Positions 1 through 11,106 of a DNA stretch of 64,000 nucleotides are shown here, one piece after another (the first letter of the stretch is position 1; each line of letters starts with the position of its first letter). The notes below the pieces were generated by a model, which was not told the DNA's origin, did not search any database, and saw only the letters and a list, made by a program, of their open reading frames with translations. Origin of the DNA: Larix kaempferi (taxonomy: Eukaryota; Streptophyta; Pinopsida; Pinales; Pinaceae); assembly GCA_027924585.1 (NCBI GenBank), contig BSBM01000050.1, positions 2,666,001-2,730,000 of the forward strand. The letters are read 5' to 3'. The translations under genes were made by a program, and so were the position numbers.

Positions 1-616
1 TGGCATAGTTTACTATAAACCGATGCAGGAATGTAGCTCTCCCTTGGAGGCTCTGAAGTTGTAACAGATTACGCAAAGGAGGCAACTAAAGTATTGCCTC
101 AACTTTGAGAGGATCGACTCTAATACCCTCCCTCGAAACTATGAATCCTAGAAGGCGACCAATCCTAACCGCGAAGATGCATTTGTTTGGATTCAATCAA
201 ATTTTGTAGTGGATACATCGTTCGAGAATCATACGGAGGTGCTTGGGGTGGTCCACTCTCTTGCGAGAATGGCCAGCAAGATCATCCAAGAAAACTTCCA
301 TAATCATCTTAAGATCGTGAAAGGCATAGGTCATGGCTCGTTGAAAAGTGGCTCCGGCGTTCTTAAGGCCGAAGGGCATTTTTCGGTACGCAAAGGTTCC
401 CCATAGAAAAATAAATTCCTTCTTATGTTGGTCCACGGGTTTGATTTGAATCTGATTATAACCCGAGAATCTGTCCATGAATGAAAACATCTCACTCCCT
501 GCACAAGCATCCAATATATGATCGATGAATGGCGTGGGGAAGTTGTTTTTCGGACATGCACGGTTCAAATATCTGAAATCAGTGCATACATAGATCGTTC
601 CCTGCTTCTTATCCAC
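1..616 (-). pseudogene. Ty3/gypsy reverse transcriptase fragment (element 1)
   Basis: The minus-strand translation of 616-197 carries the RT fingers and palm: a CTDFRYLNRACPK block, then FSFMDRFSGYNQI with the first catalytic Asp, then FGLKNAGATFQRAM, and the active-site box as FLDD instead of the usual YVDD or YMDD. After a frameshift near position 190 the RT connection continues to base 1 (the segments GRLLGFIVSREGI and LQGRATFLHRFI are readable), with one internal stop. It would make cDNA from element RNA inside virus-like particles. RT is truncated by the window edge. The frame differs from that of the preceding linker, so the polyprotein is broken here. Confidence 0.9.
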
Positions 617-1836
617 AGGAATGGGGTTTGAAACCCATTCAGTAAGGGGAACGGGGTAGATGAAACCAACTTTGAGCAGTTTCTCACCTCTGCCTTAATA
701 GCAGCTGCCTTCCTATGGTTCACAACACGTAAGTGTTGTTGAACCGATTTAGCATCGGGATACGTTCTAATCTTGTGTTCAACAATGCGGGGGTCTATTC
801 CTGGTATCTCCTCATATGACCAGGCGAAAGCTTTCCGGAGTTCAGTAAACAAATAAGTGTAAATAGCAATCTCTTTAGGAGTGCAATCGGCACTGATGTA
901 AACATTCTCGATCTTTCCGGGAGTGCGGGAGATGTTGATCGAAGTGGTTGGGGAAATATTGGCCATATTCCCCTCCAAGAAAACATCATGCGACTGCAAA
1001 AGAGCCACAGGGTGACCAACCATCTCAGCTAGAGTCATCCTAAACTCCTCTTGCTCAACGAGCTCAAGGTTGGGAAGGAAATAAGAGCAATGGTGCATAT
1101 CTTCCCAAGGCCTCTCACTACCACACATGGCTTCGAGGATAGCTTCATCAGATGGCAAAGTGTCATCGAGGAAATCGTGAGAGCAAGATGAGTTGGCTGC
1201 CCAAACTGGCAGCGTAACGGGATCTTCTTCAACTGTCTGGGAAGAAGAGAGATCTGGATCTGCAGTGGTTTGTTGGATATGATCGTAAGTGTGCTCCGCT
1301 ACAGATAAGGGCATAGACATCTCGATGTGCGCAATGTCTCCAGACATAGAATCCGCGGATGGTAAAAACCATGGATCATCACAATAGGATGTCCGAAATG
1401 GCATATTATTCGAAGGAGGAGGCGCACTGTTGGAAATGGTTCCAATAAAATTCACAGCTGCAGAATGGTTAAAAGTTCCCATTAATGAGGGGTACATCCC
1501 AACACCTATGTTCCCAGTTGCCGGCTGAGAATCAGAAACTTGCAGGACTACAGATCCCATGGATGCTGTGGAAGGAGTGCCAACATAATCCAGCTGATCA
1601 ATTGTCACAATATTAACTTCATGGGGAAAGCAAATAACTCGAAACACAGTAGATGCGACAGCCTTCATAGCGTACATCCAATTCTGACCCAGTAAAAGGT
1701 TGTAGTCGATGGGTGCATCAACCACTTCGACTTCAATAGGCACGGACTTACCTCCCAAGGAGACAACAAGGGAAGGGATAATTCCGTGTGGCATAAAAGA
1801 CCTACCGTCGAATGCAGTGAGTGTAGTTCTAGACAT
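565..1836 (-). pseudogene. Protease C-terminal part and protease-RT linker (element 1)
   Basis: This open stretch of 423 codons starts inside the retropepsin-like domain: TAFDGRSFMPHGIIPSL followed by DAPIDYNLLLGQNWMYAM, the second half of an aspartic protease fold with its conserved Leu-Leu-Gly segment, and then FPHEVNIVTIDQL. The remainder is a long weakly conserved acidic linker ending in FAWSYEEIPGIDPRIVEHKI, the block that precedes RT in plant gypsy polyproteins. The same blocks occur in element 2 on the plus strand at 9.4-10.4 kb, which supports common ancestry. It overlaps the upstream gag-protease frame between 1665 and 1836, marking a frameshift in the middle of the protease. Confidence 0.85.
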
Positions 1837-2693
1837 GAGTAGAGGAGGAGATCAAGAGCTTTCCAGCTTGTCAACGACATTACTGACACATAAGCACCTT
1901 CATCAACCATAGTATGTTTGATGAAGCTTTTAAGGCAAACCACCTGGATTTGAAAATCCACGTGGTAAGGTAAGCGAGGCTGGACATCAGTAGTGTCGAA
2001 ATTGATAACACTACGACTTCCCCCATCTTGAACTCCTAACACACTCAAAAGGGCATGCTTCTGAGAAGGACAGGCTTGCAAAACCTCAAGAGCCGACATG
2101 GCACACGGAGTTTTTCCCAAATCTTCTACGATGGAGTAGTTCTGGGCGGCTCGAGCATTAAGATTATGCATGGAGCGCTTAAGAACACCTTTCGGTATTC
2201 GCGACATAATGGAAGGCTTCTTGATATGCAAGGAATTATTAGGAGGAGGGGGAGGCTCATTCCCCAAATTCGGTTGTGGTGCACCATAATCATGTTGACG
2301 AGTAACAACACAAACCTCCGACTGAACCATATTCACACATCCATAACCACTAGTATTGGAAGAAGTCATTTCATTAGTACCATAACTAGTGGTGGGAACA
2401 TGCGAAGCCATGTTTTGATGATGAGGAAGGGGATCCTTCAACACAGCTGGGCTCTGTGCCAAATGCTTCGATGCTTCTTCAATTCGAGGACATAAGTGAG
2501 TAAGATGATCCTCCCTAGAAAGCTTGCAAGGGAATTTCACCTTACACCTAGGTTTATGATCCTCGCTAGCATTACCGCCTTCCCGAGGAGGGTTGGCATT
2601 CTCTTTACGTGGAGTATTACAATTGCTATTATTATTACTTCCATTGTTTCCACCCCTACAATTATTTCTCCCCTTTTTCTTACCACCAGGTTG
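1665..2693 (-). pseudogene. Gag C-terminus, zinc knuckle and protease N-terminus (element 1)
   Basis: In frame with the gag segment upstream and separated from it by one TAG at 2694-2696. It begins with a basic Gly/Asn-rich tract (GGKKKGRNNCRGGNNGS) and a nucleocapsid knuckle CKLSREDHLTHLC, in which the second Cys of the C-x2-C-x3-H-x4-C pattern is Ser; element 2 keeps all four ligands. The protease start is MVDEGAYVSVMS, with Asp-Glu-Gly at the position of the usual Asp-Ser/Thr-Gly triad. Element 2 has the same DEG, so this is a lineage character and not damage. The frame is lost just after SWKALD and continues in another frame. Confidence 0.85.
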
Positions 2694-3698
2694 CTAGTTA
2701 CCTGATGGTTTCGTTGATTGCACATTGGGTACATTAGATGATGGAGTGGAAGTGGACAAGGTGTGGACCTGTCTGGGAGCAGACTGGTTTAGCGACAAAT
2801 TTTTCATTTGATTAGCTACCAAGTCTACAGGGTGAGTGCATGCGTACCGCACGATGCCATCGACATGTGGTCCAGGAACTGACGTAGGCTCATGTCTTGT
2901 TCTCGGTGCATCAGGAATAATGTCATACAAAATGATAGACTGAGAATAAAGTAGATCTAACTGCTGGACTTTCAAGATAGCTTGTCCCTTAGTCACAATG
3001 TCGGACATCGAGACATTCCTAGCAATGTATGGAAGTAAAGACTTGAGGAACCATTCCAATAGGAACTCTGGAGGAATGTTGGCTTTCACTAATCTTTTGC
3101 GCTGACGCCACTCTTGAACGTGGTCAGAAATATGTGTGGCCTTATTCTGACGGAAGGTGGACAACAACTCAGTACCAGTATCATAACGAACCGGTAACTG
3201 GAAATGGTCTAAGAAAACCAAAGCAATCTCATTGAATCCCCTATAGGTGTTCCCGGGTAGCTCCACATACCACTTTGCGGCTGCCCCTGTGAGGGTGCGT
3301 TGAAATAGTCGTAATCGAATGGAATCATTATTCAAAGAGTTGGAGGAGCACCAAAGGTGAAACGTTGTGACATGATCTCCCGGGTCCTCAGCACCTTTCC
3401 CTTCAAACTTTGGAATGTCTGAAGGGAGCTTGGTAGGGACCGGGGGCCAAGTAGGGTCATGACACACCAGATCATTCGTGAGCTTCGAAAGATCTTGGAG
3501 ATTCAAGCGTGCAAGGAACAGGAGTTGCGGCTGGAAAGCTTGATTATAAGCTCCCATAAAAGTTTGGTTGAAAGGAATTGTGTTATAAGATGGACCAAAA
3601 GTTTGACCATGAGGATTAAAATGTTGATAATGAGGACCTGACGGCCCATAAGATTTCCCATGGCCATAAGATGGATAACCTCCCCTTGCCTGACCCAT
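2694..3698 (-). pseudogene. Retrotransposon gag core (element 1)
   Basis: This 334-codon segment is the capsid-like retrotransposon gag domain: PKFEGKGAEDPGDHVTTFHL, LRLFQRTLTGAAAKWYVELP, and the following LVFLDHFQLPVRYDTG, DHVQEWRQRKRLV and LLPYIARNVSM blocks. Its N-terminal part is rich in Gly, Tyr, Pro and His. It aligns clearly with element 2 at 7786-8546. It is in frame with the segment upstream of 3756 (19 codons between), so the TAG at 3756-3758 is the only break there; the expected residue is probably Gln (CAG to TAG). Gag would form the cytoplasmic virus-like particle. Confidence 0.9.
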
Positions 3699-3755
3699 TT
3701 GAGAGTAAGCAGGTATATGTGAGTTTTGAGCACCATATTGGGGTGGTGGGTGATA

Positions 3756-4928
3756 CTAGTGGCCAACACCGACTGGGTTGTAGTAAGGGTTTCCGCCATG
3801 AGTATGGGGCATGTATGTACTATTCATAGTGGGAACCATGTTGTATTGACCGTAATGGTATGGTATGTTCCCACCCGCAACATTAGGATTAGCTTGAGAA
3901 GTTGTGTGGTGACCAGAAGCATGAGAAGCATTCCCAGCTTCAATATGGGCGTGACTAGTAGCAGGGTTAGTGGCGTGATGTCCATGTGGATAGGAAATAT
4001 TCCCACCCCCTACATTAGCATTACTAGTGGCAGCAGTGGATGCAAAAGTATGCGTTATGTGTCCACCCCCGTGGTTGGGAGGAATGGTATCATGTGCAAA
4101 AGTAGTCCTCGGTTGACGAGTAGTGACATGTGTATTAGGTGGTGGATGGCGAGTCGTGTTCCGAACAACATTTCGACTAGGTTGGGTATTCCTAGGAGGT
4201 GGTCGTGTTCCAACATTAGCATGGCTAGGAATCTGACCAGTCCCCATACTATGTGAGTGGGTGGACAACATAGTGCCCCCAGTGAGGGTAGTGCCCCCAG
4301 TGGGTATAGTATGGCTAACACTTTGACTAGTGCCAGCATGAGTGCTAACCGTAGTGGAAGGTTTGACAACAGTGTGACTAGGCATACCAAAATAGAGTGC
4401 GGTGGGGTTGACCATAGGGCCAGTATCATCATGATTCTCAGGTCTCCCATATCTATAATCGCGTGGAAATGAAGGAATGAAAGGCTTGTCTTGTTCTCCA
4501 TCTTCGGGTAAGTCGGGCATCCCGTAAAGATAATTATTCGGATTCGAAGGATCAAATGGATCCCGGTCAAGTGGATTAGGGAAAATAGAACCAGATTGAG
4601 TCTCAGGTGGATGACCTCCCCAATCCTCGCGAGGAGTATGGGGATCGGAAGTATGTTCAACTCTACCCGAAGGAGTAGAAGGGTCTTGCCCGATATCGGG
4701 ATGTGCAGCCATGTAGTCTTCAATGTAAGTCACGTTAGAATCTGAAGACTCAGAGGGAGTCCTCCGGCATCCCCTAGCAATACGTTGTGTAACCAAAGCT
4801 GGCTTTAAACCAGCCAACCGATAGGACCAACGGAGAGTAGGGCTCTGCGCCAGGTTCTCTCCGGAGAGAGACATAGCATCTCCTAAAGGCCAACTATCGA
4901 TAAAAAATAGTAAATCAAAAGAACACAC
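3756..4928 (-). pseudogene. Gag N-terminal low-complexity region (element 1)
   Basis: A 390-codon open stretch, starting MCSFDLLFF at 4928. It has no recognisable fold: an initial Pro/Asp/Ser-rich part and then long His/Thr/Gly/Asn-rich repeats with HTH and NVGGGNI type motifs. This looks like the disordered N-terminus that precedes gag in this gypsy lineage. The start codon is the first Met after the leader; a second in-frame candidate is MSLSGENL at 4871. Several overlapping frames on both strands are shadows created by the repetitive composition. Confidence 0.65.
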
Positions 4929-6452
4929 CTAGAGAAACTACAGCAAAGAGCAGACAAACAGAGTGGCTAAATGAGCTCCTGACACTAGAGCCGGTATGTC
5001 TCTCCTAGGAGAGGCTTGAGACTCCAAAACTATAGCCGGAGGTAACATAATCAGTTATAGAGACACCCAGGCTTCACTGTGTCGACAGGGTCAAGTCCAT
5101 TGCATGAACACAACTGTGCTATCCAATCCCTATCTGAATCAGGACACAAACAACATAACCACTGCAAGTACCCTGTGTTGTACCTAGGTAAAGAAACTAT
5201 GTTCACCGCAATATAACCAATGCTCAGGGGGACAGTCACAGGTGGGACCTGTCGTATGGGCAGGGTAGCTAAGCCTGAAGCACAAGAGGATGAACCTCCG
5301 GTACCCCCAGATACGAACAAATCCTGGATATATCTCCCACGTTCAGCCGATATCAGAGGGATATCTCCTCAACCAACTTCCCGTGACCTCGTGCTTAACT
5401 CTGGATTGAGTAGAGGTTCCTGAGAACACCGATCTATACCATGGATTCAGACACCTAATGTTTCGTTCATTAGTCTTGGATTGTTAACTCACAATGATCT
5501 ATTCCAAGACTCTAAATCTATGCTAGTTGGTGTACCCTATAAATAAAATCAGTCTAATCAATTTTAATGATTAAGCGTTAATTTTAGTGGCTGTGATTAC
5601 TCAAGGGATATGATCATGAAACTAGTGATGTGTAGACTCAATAGTATGCAAAATCGTCCAATCCTAGACTCGTCTATCCAATAAAACAATGTCACTAATA
5701 TGAAAAATCAACCAACAATTCCGAAATAAAGATGCAATCTTTTATCTTTTCAATGCACAAGCAGAACCTAAAATGAAGGCAACAAGCACTCAATGCAAGA
5801 TGCAGTACATGGAAATAAAATATTTTTTATTTTCACTTATAAATGAGAAGGAAAATGCAAAAAACTAAATGAATATTTTTGTATTTTTTCAATATAAATG
5901 AAATGAAAAAATGCAAGAAAAATCCTACTAGTCAGTCACTGAAGTGCCGAGAAGATCACTAAGACAACCCAGCAGATCCTAAATAGCAAGACTCAGCCAA
6001 AGGAAAGAGCTCCAAAGGAAAAAACCAAGAGGTTAAAACCAAAGATTGGTAAAAAACCAAGAAGGCTCAACCAAGAGAAACGAAGAGATTCGGTCACAAC
6101 CAAGGCATGAAACAGTCATGAAAGAGGCCAACAAAGAATCAGGAACCAACCAAACTCACCCAAAAACAACCAAAAGCCATAAACCAACAAAAGCTGTAGT
6201 TACACGCTACTGTCGAAGGAATACCTGCGGGTACCCGCAAGCAGTAGAGTAAACAGAGGCGGGTAGACGCGGGCAGAACTAAGCTAGCCCACGGGTGAGG
6301 AAAGGCAAATTGGCAATTAAAGAGTCCAGAGGCTCAGAAAAAGCAAGTTTTCTATAGTGTATCTTAATGGCCAATGAGTGACACAGAGCTTCGATAAACA
6401 ACAACTCTAATTATGGACTAATGCTCAAAAAATTTCCCAAACATGGATGTTT
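4929..6452. other. Untranslated leader of element 1 (no gene seen)
   Basis: Between the primer-binding site and the gag start lie 1.5 kb without a convincing coding region. The short open frames at 5051-5320, 5220-5423 and 6046-6252 show no family resemblance. The part near 6.0-6.2 kb is A-rich with many aaccaa-type runs on the plus strand. Long leaders of this kind are normal in Tat-lineage elements. Confidence 0.6.
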
Positions 6453-6470
6453 TCCCCAGCGGAGTCTCCA
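6453..6470 (-). promoter_or_regulatory. Primer-binding site of element 1 (tRNA-Arg type)
   Basis: The minus strand reads TGGAGACTCCGCTGGGGA. Plant Tat-lineage elements typically carry TGGCGACTCC-C/G-CTGGGG, complementary to the 3' end of a tRNA-Arg, so one base of the first block differs. It lies directly inside the inferred LTR end (…AATACA at about 6475), fixing orientation and LTR border. Confidence 0.75.
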
Positions 6471-6474
6471 TTTT

Positions 6475-7380
6475 TGTATTGGAGAAAACTCACTATGGCT
6501 TGGGAATACCACAACAGGCAGATGACTACCAGAAATCTACTCAATTCTCAAAGCAATGCTATTATAAATGAGAATGTTAAAATAATGGAGAAATGTGACC
6601 AACCTCGATCCAATGTTTGATGTAGATCCCCGTTGGAGCTTTCAATCCACGCACTTGTAACCTGCAAATTAGTCTTGACAGCCAATATCCAACAAGTACA
6701 TATAACATATAATTGACATTAACATTATCAATAACAATGGTCCATAATATCAAAAGCAAATGTAATCCAATGTATAATAAATGACATTCACACCATGAAT
6801 GGATGAGACTATGAGTATTTCTATTAATGAACAAGAAGAAGTACAAAGTGATACGACCTCTTGCCGGAAACCAATCTGAACCAAGATCTAGATCAATCCA
6901 CTTGTGCCTCCACCACTTCAATCCTCCATGAATGGCAAACTCAAACTAGAAAGGAGTTTGGAAGGTGAACATAACTGGTTCACAACTACAAGGATCAATG
7001 AGTGCAGACTCAAGATAGGGAAAAAATCCACTATAGTTCTCTTATGATTCTCTTCTTTCTCCTGTCCATAAGCCATATGTGCTCAATATATAGTCCTCTC
7101 AAAGGTAGGTGAAAGGACACATCAAGGCGTTACTTGGGCAGATGGAGAGCCAAAGGTCACCCAATGACCGCTTTTTGGGAGTAAAAAGTGATTAAATAGT
7201 GGTTTTTATCATTTTACATGCTACCCGTGGGCTATAGGGATGCAACTCGCGGGTACGCTTGCTATAAAGATGCAACAGGAGGGTAGGAATAAAAATAGGG
7301 CAAACTGGTATCACTGAAGGATAAAAATGGATCTGAGTCACTAAAATGGATCCTACAGGCCAAACAATGCTGATGCTCAC
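6475..7380 (-). repeat. Probable 5' LTR of element 1
   Basis: The segment outside the primer-binding site ends in …AATACA on the minus strand, as an LTR should, and contains a TATA box on that strand at 7087-7092. Its outer border is not determined because the 3' LTR is outside the window and no target duplication can be paired; 7380 is a guess set by the start of element 2. The open frame at 6577-6921 shows no homology. Confidence 0.5.
7087..7092 (-). promoter_or_regulatory. TATA box in the 5' LTR of element 1
   Basis: TATATA in the context GGACTATATATTGAGC on the minus strand, about 600 bp before the primer-binding site, in the position expected for the U3 promoter of the element. Confidence 0.45.
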
Positions 7381-7426
7381 ATGGTGGAAGATTTCTGTGT
7401 AACATCAGAACATTGCTTCTTCATCC

Positions 7427-8546
7427 GTGGTTGGATCCATCCCTTCTACATCCATGCCCACCATGGGTACGATCATGGCACCATCCACTACAACCACGCC
7501 AGGTTTCAACCCCTATCCACGTTATAACATTAATCCGTCGAACATACTTGTAGTGAGTGTCCCTTTCTCTTGGTTTGCTGGAGGAGGGGGTAATATCATT
7601 AACCTGCAGTTTGGTGGGGTTAACCCCCAGACAGAGTGGACTGCTGCCCAGGATTTAGTCCGCTTAACTTCGGATGGAACAATTTCAATCCTTTCATTTC
7701 ACAACCGGTGGATGGGGGAAACCCCAACCAACAATACATGAACCAAGCCATGGGTGGTCCCCAATACTAGGTTCCTGTTTACTAGATGCCATCGGCTCAA
7801 CCACTTTTACCGTTTCTGGCAATGTTAAACTTGCCAGATATTTCAAAGCTTACAAACGACCCCGTGCGTCATGATGCTGCATGGCCACCCGTTCCCACCA
7901 AATTACCCTCAGACATACCAAAGTTTGAAGGTAAGACTGGTGAGGACCCTGGTGACCATGTAACAACCTTTCATCTCTGGTGTTCCTCCAACTCACTGAA
8001 TGACGATTCCATAAGGTTGAGTCTCTTCCAAAGAAACTTGATGAGTGTTGCAGCCAAGTGGTATATTGAACTACCTGCAGCCGCCTTTAGCACCTTTTGG
8101 GATCTTACCATTGTTTTCTTGAACCACTTTCAGCTTCCTGTCCGTATGATGCCAGCACAAACCTTTTGTCGAAATTTTTGAAAAACAAGGCCACTCATCT
8201 GTCTGATCATATTCAGGAGTGGTAGAGGCGAAAGAGGCTCATCAAGGCTGACATCCCCCCAACATTCTTACTAGAATGGTACCTTACTCTGCTTCCTTAT
8301 GTTTCTAAGGAAGTTTCCAATTCAGGGGTGTCTTCCGAGGAGGAGGCCATTTTGAGAACTCAGCAGCTCGACTTAGTTTATGCTCAGTTTGGGCTGTTGT
8401 ACAAAATCATTTCTGATGCGCCGAGTTCTAATATAGACGTAGGTAAGCCTAACCCTGGACCACATGTTAATGGCATTGTGGGTTCAGTTGATTCTATAGC
8501 GTTTGATGCCTTAACAAAGCAGGTTCATGCCTTGTTAGTCAAATAG
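7427..8546 (+). pseudogene. Retrotransposon gag (element 2), frameshifted
   Basis: The first part (7427-7741) is a Thr/Pro/Asn-rich stretch like the N-terminal gag leader of element 1. From 7786 the gag core is readable: PKFEGKTGEDPGDHVTTFHL, LSLFQRNLMSVAAKWYIELP, VFLNHFQLPV. A frameshift after 8150 moves it to another frame (KNKATHLSDHIQEW, with a TAG inside) and it resumes at 8328 with EAILRTQQLDLVYAQF, matching the corresponding block of element 1. The coding frame ends with TAG at 8544-8546. Function would be the particle-forming structural protein; the copy cannot make it. Confidence 0.88.
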
Positions 8547-8570
8547 ATTGTTGCAGAAGCAACCTCTGTT

Positions 8571-8987
8571 GTGTCCTCCCCTTCTACAATTGAATCTGTA
8601 CAACAGGTGCAGACAAACCAAAAGGTCTCTCGGCAGCCCAAAAGAAAGGGCAAGAAAGGGGAGGGAAACCAACAAAAGCCCAACAATGAGCAAAATGCTG
8701 AGGAGGGTCAAAAAGAGAAAAGGAAGGCGAAGTTCCCTTGCAAACTGTGTCAAGGGGACCACCTTACCCACCAGTGCCCTCTAATGGAAGAATCCCAGAA
8801 GCTGATCCATGAGAAGAAATCGACTGTCTTGAAAGATCCTTTTCCTCATGGACAAAGTTCATCTTCTGGCAACTCTAGTGCTGGGGGCACCACTCGTGCC
8901 ACCCTAGCTGACCAGTCATTTATTAACATGGTTAATTCAGATGCTCTACTGCAAATTCGAGCCAATAATTATACCTTGGACCCGTAG
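8571..8987 (+). pseudogene. Nucleocapsid zinc knuckle region (element 2)
   Basis: A Lys/Gln-rich stretch (PKRKGKKGEGNQQKPN) leads into FPCKLCQGDHLTHQCPLMEE, a complete C-x2-C-x3-H-x4-C knuckle, one residue shorter than the common CCHC box but shared with element 1 (which lost the second Cys). This is the RNA-binding end of gag. It stops at 8985-8987 with TAG just before QNDIPES; the same frame then leads to the protease. Confidence 0.85.
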
Positions 8988-9029
8988 CAAAATGACATTC
9001 CTGAATCTTCCACTCCCCTTAGAATACCT

Positions 9030-10451
9030 GTGGAGACGTTGCCTAAGATACCGAAAGGTGTCTACAAACGGGCTGTGCACAACCCTAACGTGCAGGCTGC
9101 TCCCAACTACAATGTTGTGGAGGACTTTTCCCAAACCCCCTATGCCATGTCCACCTTGGAGGAACTGGAAAGTTTCCCATTGCAACGCAGTGCACTTTTG
9201 GCAGCGATTGGGAGTGCTGATTCATCCAACATGCTTGCACGCTTTTATATGAAAGATATCAAGTACCGATTGCCGTATCATGTCTCTCTCCAGATCGAGG
9301 TCATCCATGGTCCTAAGACCATCAGACGAGGTGTAGTGGATGAGGGAGCATCTACGTACGTAATGTCTATTTCTTGTTGGAGAGATTTGGGTGAGCCTGA
9401 GTTAGCTCCCTCGAACACGATACTAACTGCCTTCGAAGGAAGATCCCTCCATCCACATGGAGTCTTACCATCCTTCGATGTCGAACTTGCAGGAAAGCTA
9501 GTATCAGTAGAGGTCGAAGTTCTAGATGCTCCACTCGATTACAACTTGTTGTTGGGTAGGAGTTGGACATATGCCATGCAAGCAGTGCCATCAACTATCT
9601 TCTGGGTCATAATGTTCCCACATGAAGGAAATATCGTCACAGTTGATCAACTTTCCTTTACCCGGAAGAACAAACAGGCTTCATCGGATTCATCCATTAT
9701 GTTGATTGATCAATCTGGCCCAGTCACTGAGAGTTTAGGAGTAGGTCTCTATGGGTCATTAATAGGCACTTTTGACCTACCTGCTCCTACGTTGTTTATT
9801 GGTTCTGAAGAATGTTCATCTCTTGATACTTCTACAATATGTTTAACGACAGATCCGTGGAATCTCCAAATCGAATCAGAACCACTTGTGCTTGTATCTA
9901 TTGCAGAGGTAACCCACTTGGATTCACAACAAACTGTAGAAAAACATATCATGACTCCATTGGTCTCTGCTGAGTCAGATATGGACTGTGCTCCTGCATG
10001 GTCACTAGAATCCACCCACTTTCCTGATGGTTTAGACACGGTTTTTCCTTCTAATGAAACATTCTTGGAATCCATGATAGGCTTGGACTGCTCGCAAAAA
10101 AATATGCACCCCAAGTCCTATCTACTTCCCGTTCTGAACTTGATAGAGAGAGGTGAGTTCTCTCCGATACCCAGTGAGAATGTTGATTGGTCCTATGTCC
10201 CTTCCACTTCGCGAGCTGTTTTTGCTGAAGGGAATAGGATGAGTACAGTGAGAACCATCCCCATTAACATTTCAACTAAACCTGGGGTCACAGAACATAT
10301 CTTTATTGGAGCGGCTGTTATCTTGATGAGATCATTCTGTACACCAATCTTTATAATGATTTACATGACATCTTTGTCTGGCCTCATGAAGAGATCCCAG
10401 GCATTGACCCTACTTGAAGAAGTGCTAGTATGCTTTTTCGTGTATTTTTAG
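9030..10451 (+). pseudogene. Retropepsin-like protease and linker (element 2)
   Basis: An open stretch of 473 codons. Residues about 1-90 (KIPKGVYKRAVHNPN, YAMSTLEELESFPLQRSALL) are the spacer; the protease follows with VVDEGASTYVMSISCWRDLG, TAFEGRSLHPHGVLPSF and DAPLDYNLLLGRSWTYAM. The active-site triad is DEG as in element 1. The rest is the weakly conserved acidic linker up to SINISTKPGV-like and IFIGA blocks. A frameshift near 10310 moves the final block (IILYTNLYNDLHD, PHEEIPGIDP) into another frame, so the last residues of the stretch are out of frame. The protease would cut the gag-pol polyprotein. Confidence 0.88.
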
Positions 10452-10548
10452 GTGTACATTTTTGTAAAGTTAATTTTGTTTACAGTTGTTGTTGTCTTAT
10501 GCATCTTTTACTTTTGGTGTTTCAGATGTCAACTTAACACTTCATAGG

Positions 10549-10950
10549 GTTTGCTGATGGCACTAGCCGCCACACCTGTCAGTTAGCCTCGGCTGCTTGG
10601 GTTATTTACTCGCCAACTGGCCAACTGGTGTCTTCGAGAGGGGCTTGTCTAGGTCCCACAACGAACAATGTGGCTGAATACAGTGCAGTCATAGAGCTAC
10701 TTCGAGATGCTCTGTTTAAGGGCATTTCAAATTTGGAGGTACAGCTTGACTCACAGTTAGTTGTTTTTTAGTTACTGGGTGTTTATAAGGTTAGATACCC
10801 TACTTTGCTACATCAGTTCATGCGAGTTAGGTTTCTTGAGAGACATTTTGATTACATCACATATCAACATATTCCAAGGAACTTGAATGCATTATCTGAT
10901 TCATTCGCAAACTACGTTTTAGATTGGCATTTGCATCATTCACACACATA
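10549..10950 (+). pseudogene. Extra (archaeal-type) RNase H domain of a Tat-like element
   Basis: The translation carries the four acidic positions of RNase H in order: FADGTSRHT (Asp), NVAEYSAVIELL (Glu), LDSQLVV (Asp) and NALSDSFAN (Asp), with AAWVIYSPTGQL between. This form, with the NNVAEY block, is the second RNase H that Tat/Ogre-like gypsy elements carry after RT-RNH. One TAG at 10769-10771 stands where Gln is expected in the VSQL-type block (CAG to TAG). It directly follows the protease linker because RT is gone. The junction at 10.44-10.54 kb is pyrimidine-rich and ends ttggtgtttcag, resembling a splice acceptor. Confidence 0.82.
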
Positions 10951-11106
10951 GTAATTCATGCATAAAACACAATAACACACATGTAGATAACCGATACTGT
11001 ATCAAAAAATAATATGAGTTTAGATCACAAGTCTGTCACAGAGTCATGTCATAAGATACAAAATTGGGCTCGATGGCCTAAAAAATATACATAGAATATC
11101 CTTCTC

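Larger units (their letters stand above)
1..7380 (-). mobile_element. Ty3/gypsy LTR retrotransposon, Tat-like, element 1 (runs off left edge)
   Basis: Reading leftwards from about 7.38 kb the minus strand carries a TATA-containing LTR-like segment, a primer-binding site, a 1.5-kb leader, gag, zinc knuckle, protease, linker and reverse transcriptase, which is the canonical Ty3/gypsy order. The primer site resembles the complement of a plant tRNA-Arg 3' end, as used by the Tat lineage. The 3' part (rest of RT, RNase H, integrase, 3' LTR) lies outside the window. The frame is broken by at least two TAG stops and three frameshifts, so the copy is dead. A sister copy lies head to head on the plus strand from 7.4 kb. 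The outer end of the 5' LTR is not fixed because its partner LTR is not visible. Confidence 0.85.
7404..10950 (+). mobile_element. Tat-like gypsy element 2, internally deleted, head to head with element 1
   Basis: On the plus strand the order is gag, zinc knuckle, protease, linker, then directly an RNase H of the extra type found in Tat/Ogre-like elements. RT, the first RNase H and integrase are missing: the linker block EEIPGIDP at about 10.4 kb is followed within 150 bp by RNase H. The 5' part of gag and the LTR are also missing, because the sequence starts at the end of the low-complexity gag leader right next to the LTR of element 1. Proteins are clearly homologous to element 1. Several frameshifts and stops show that it is dead. 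Confidence 0.85.

Noticed and set aside
209-406. Plus-strand frame over the gypsy RT
   Set aside because: Antisense shadow of the minus-strand RT; no independent evidence.
3726-4256. Plus-strand frame of 176 codons over element 1 gag
   Set aside because: Shadow of the low-complexity gag leader on the other strand.
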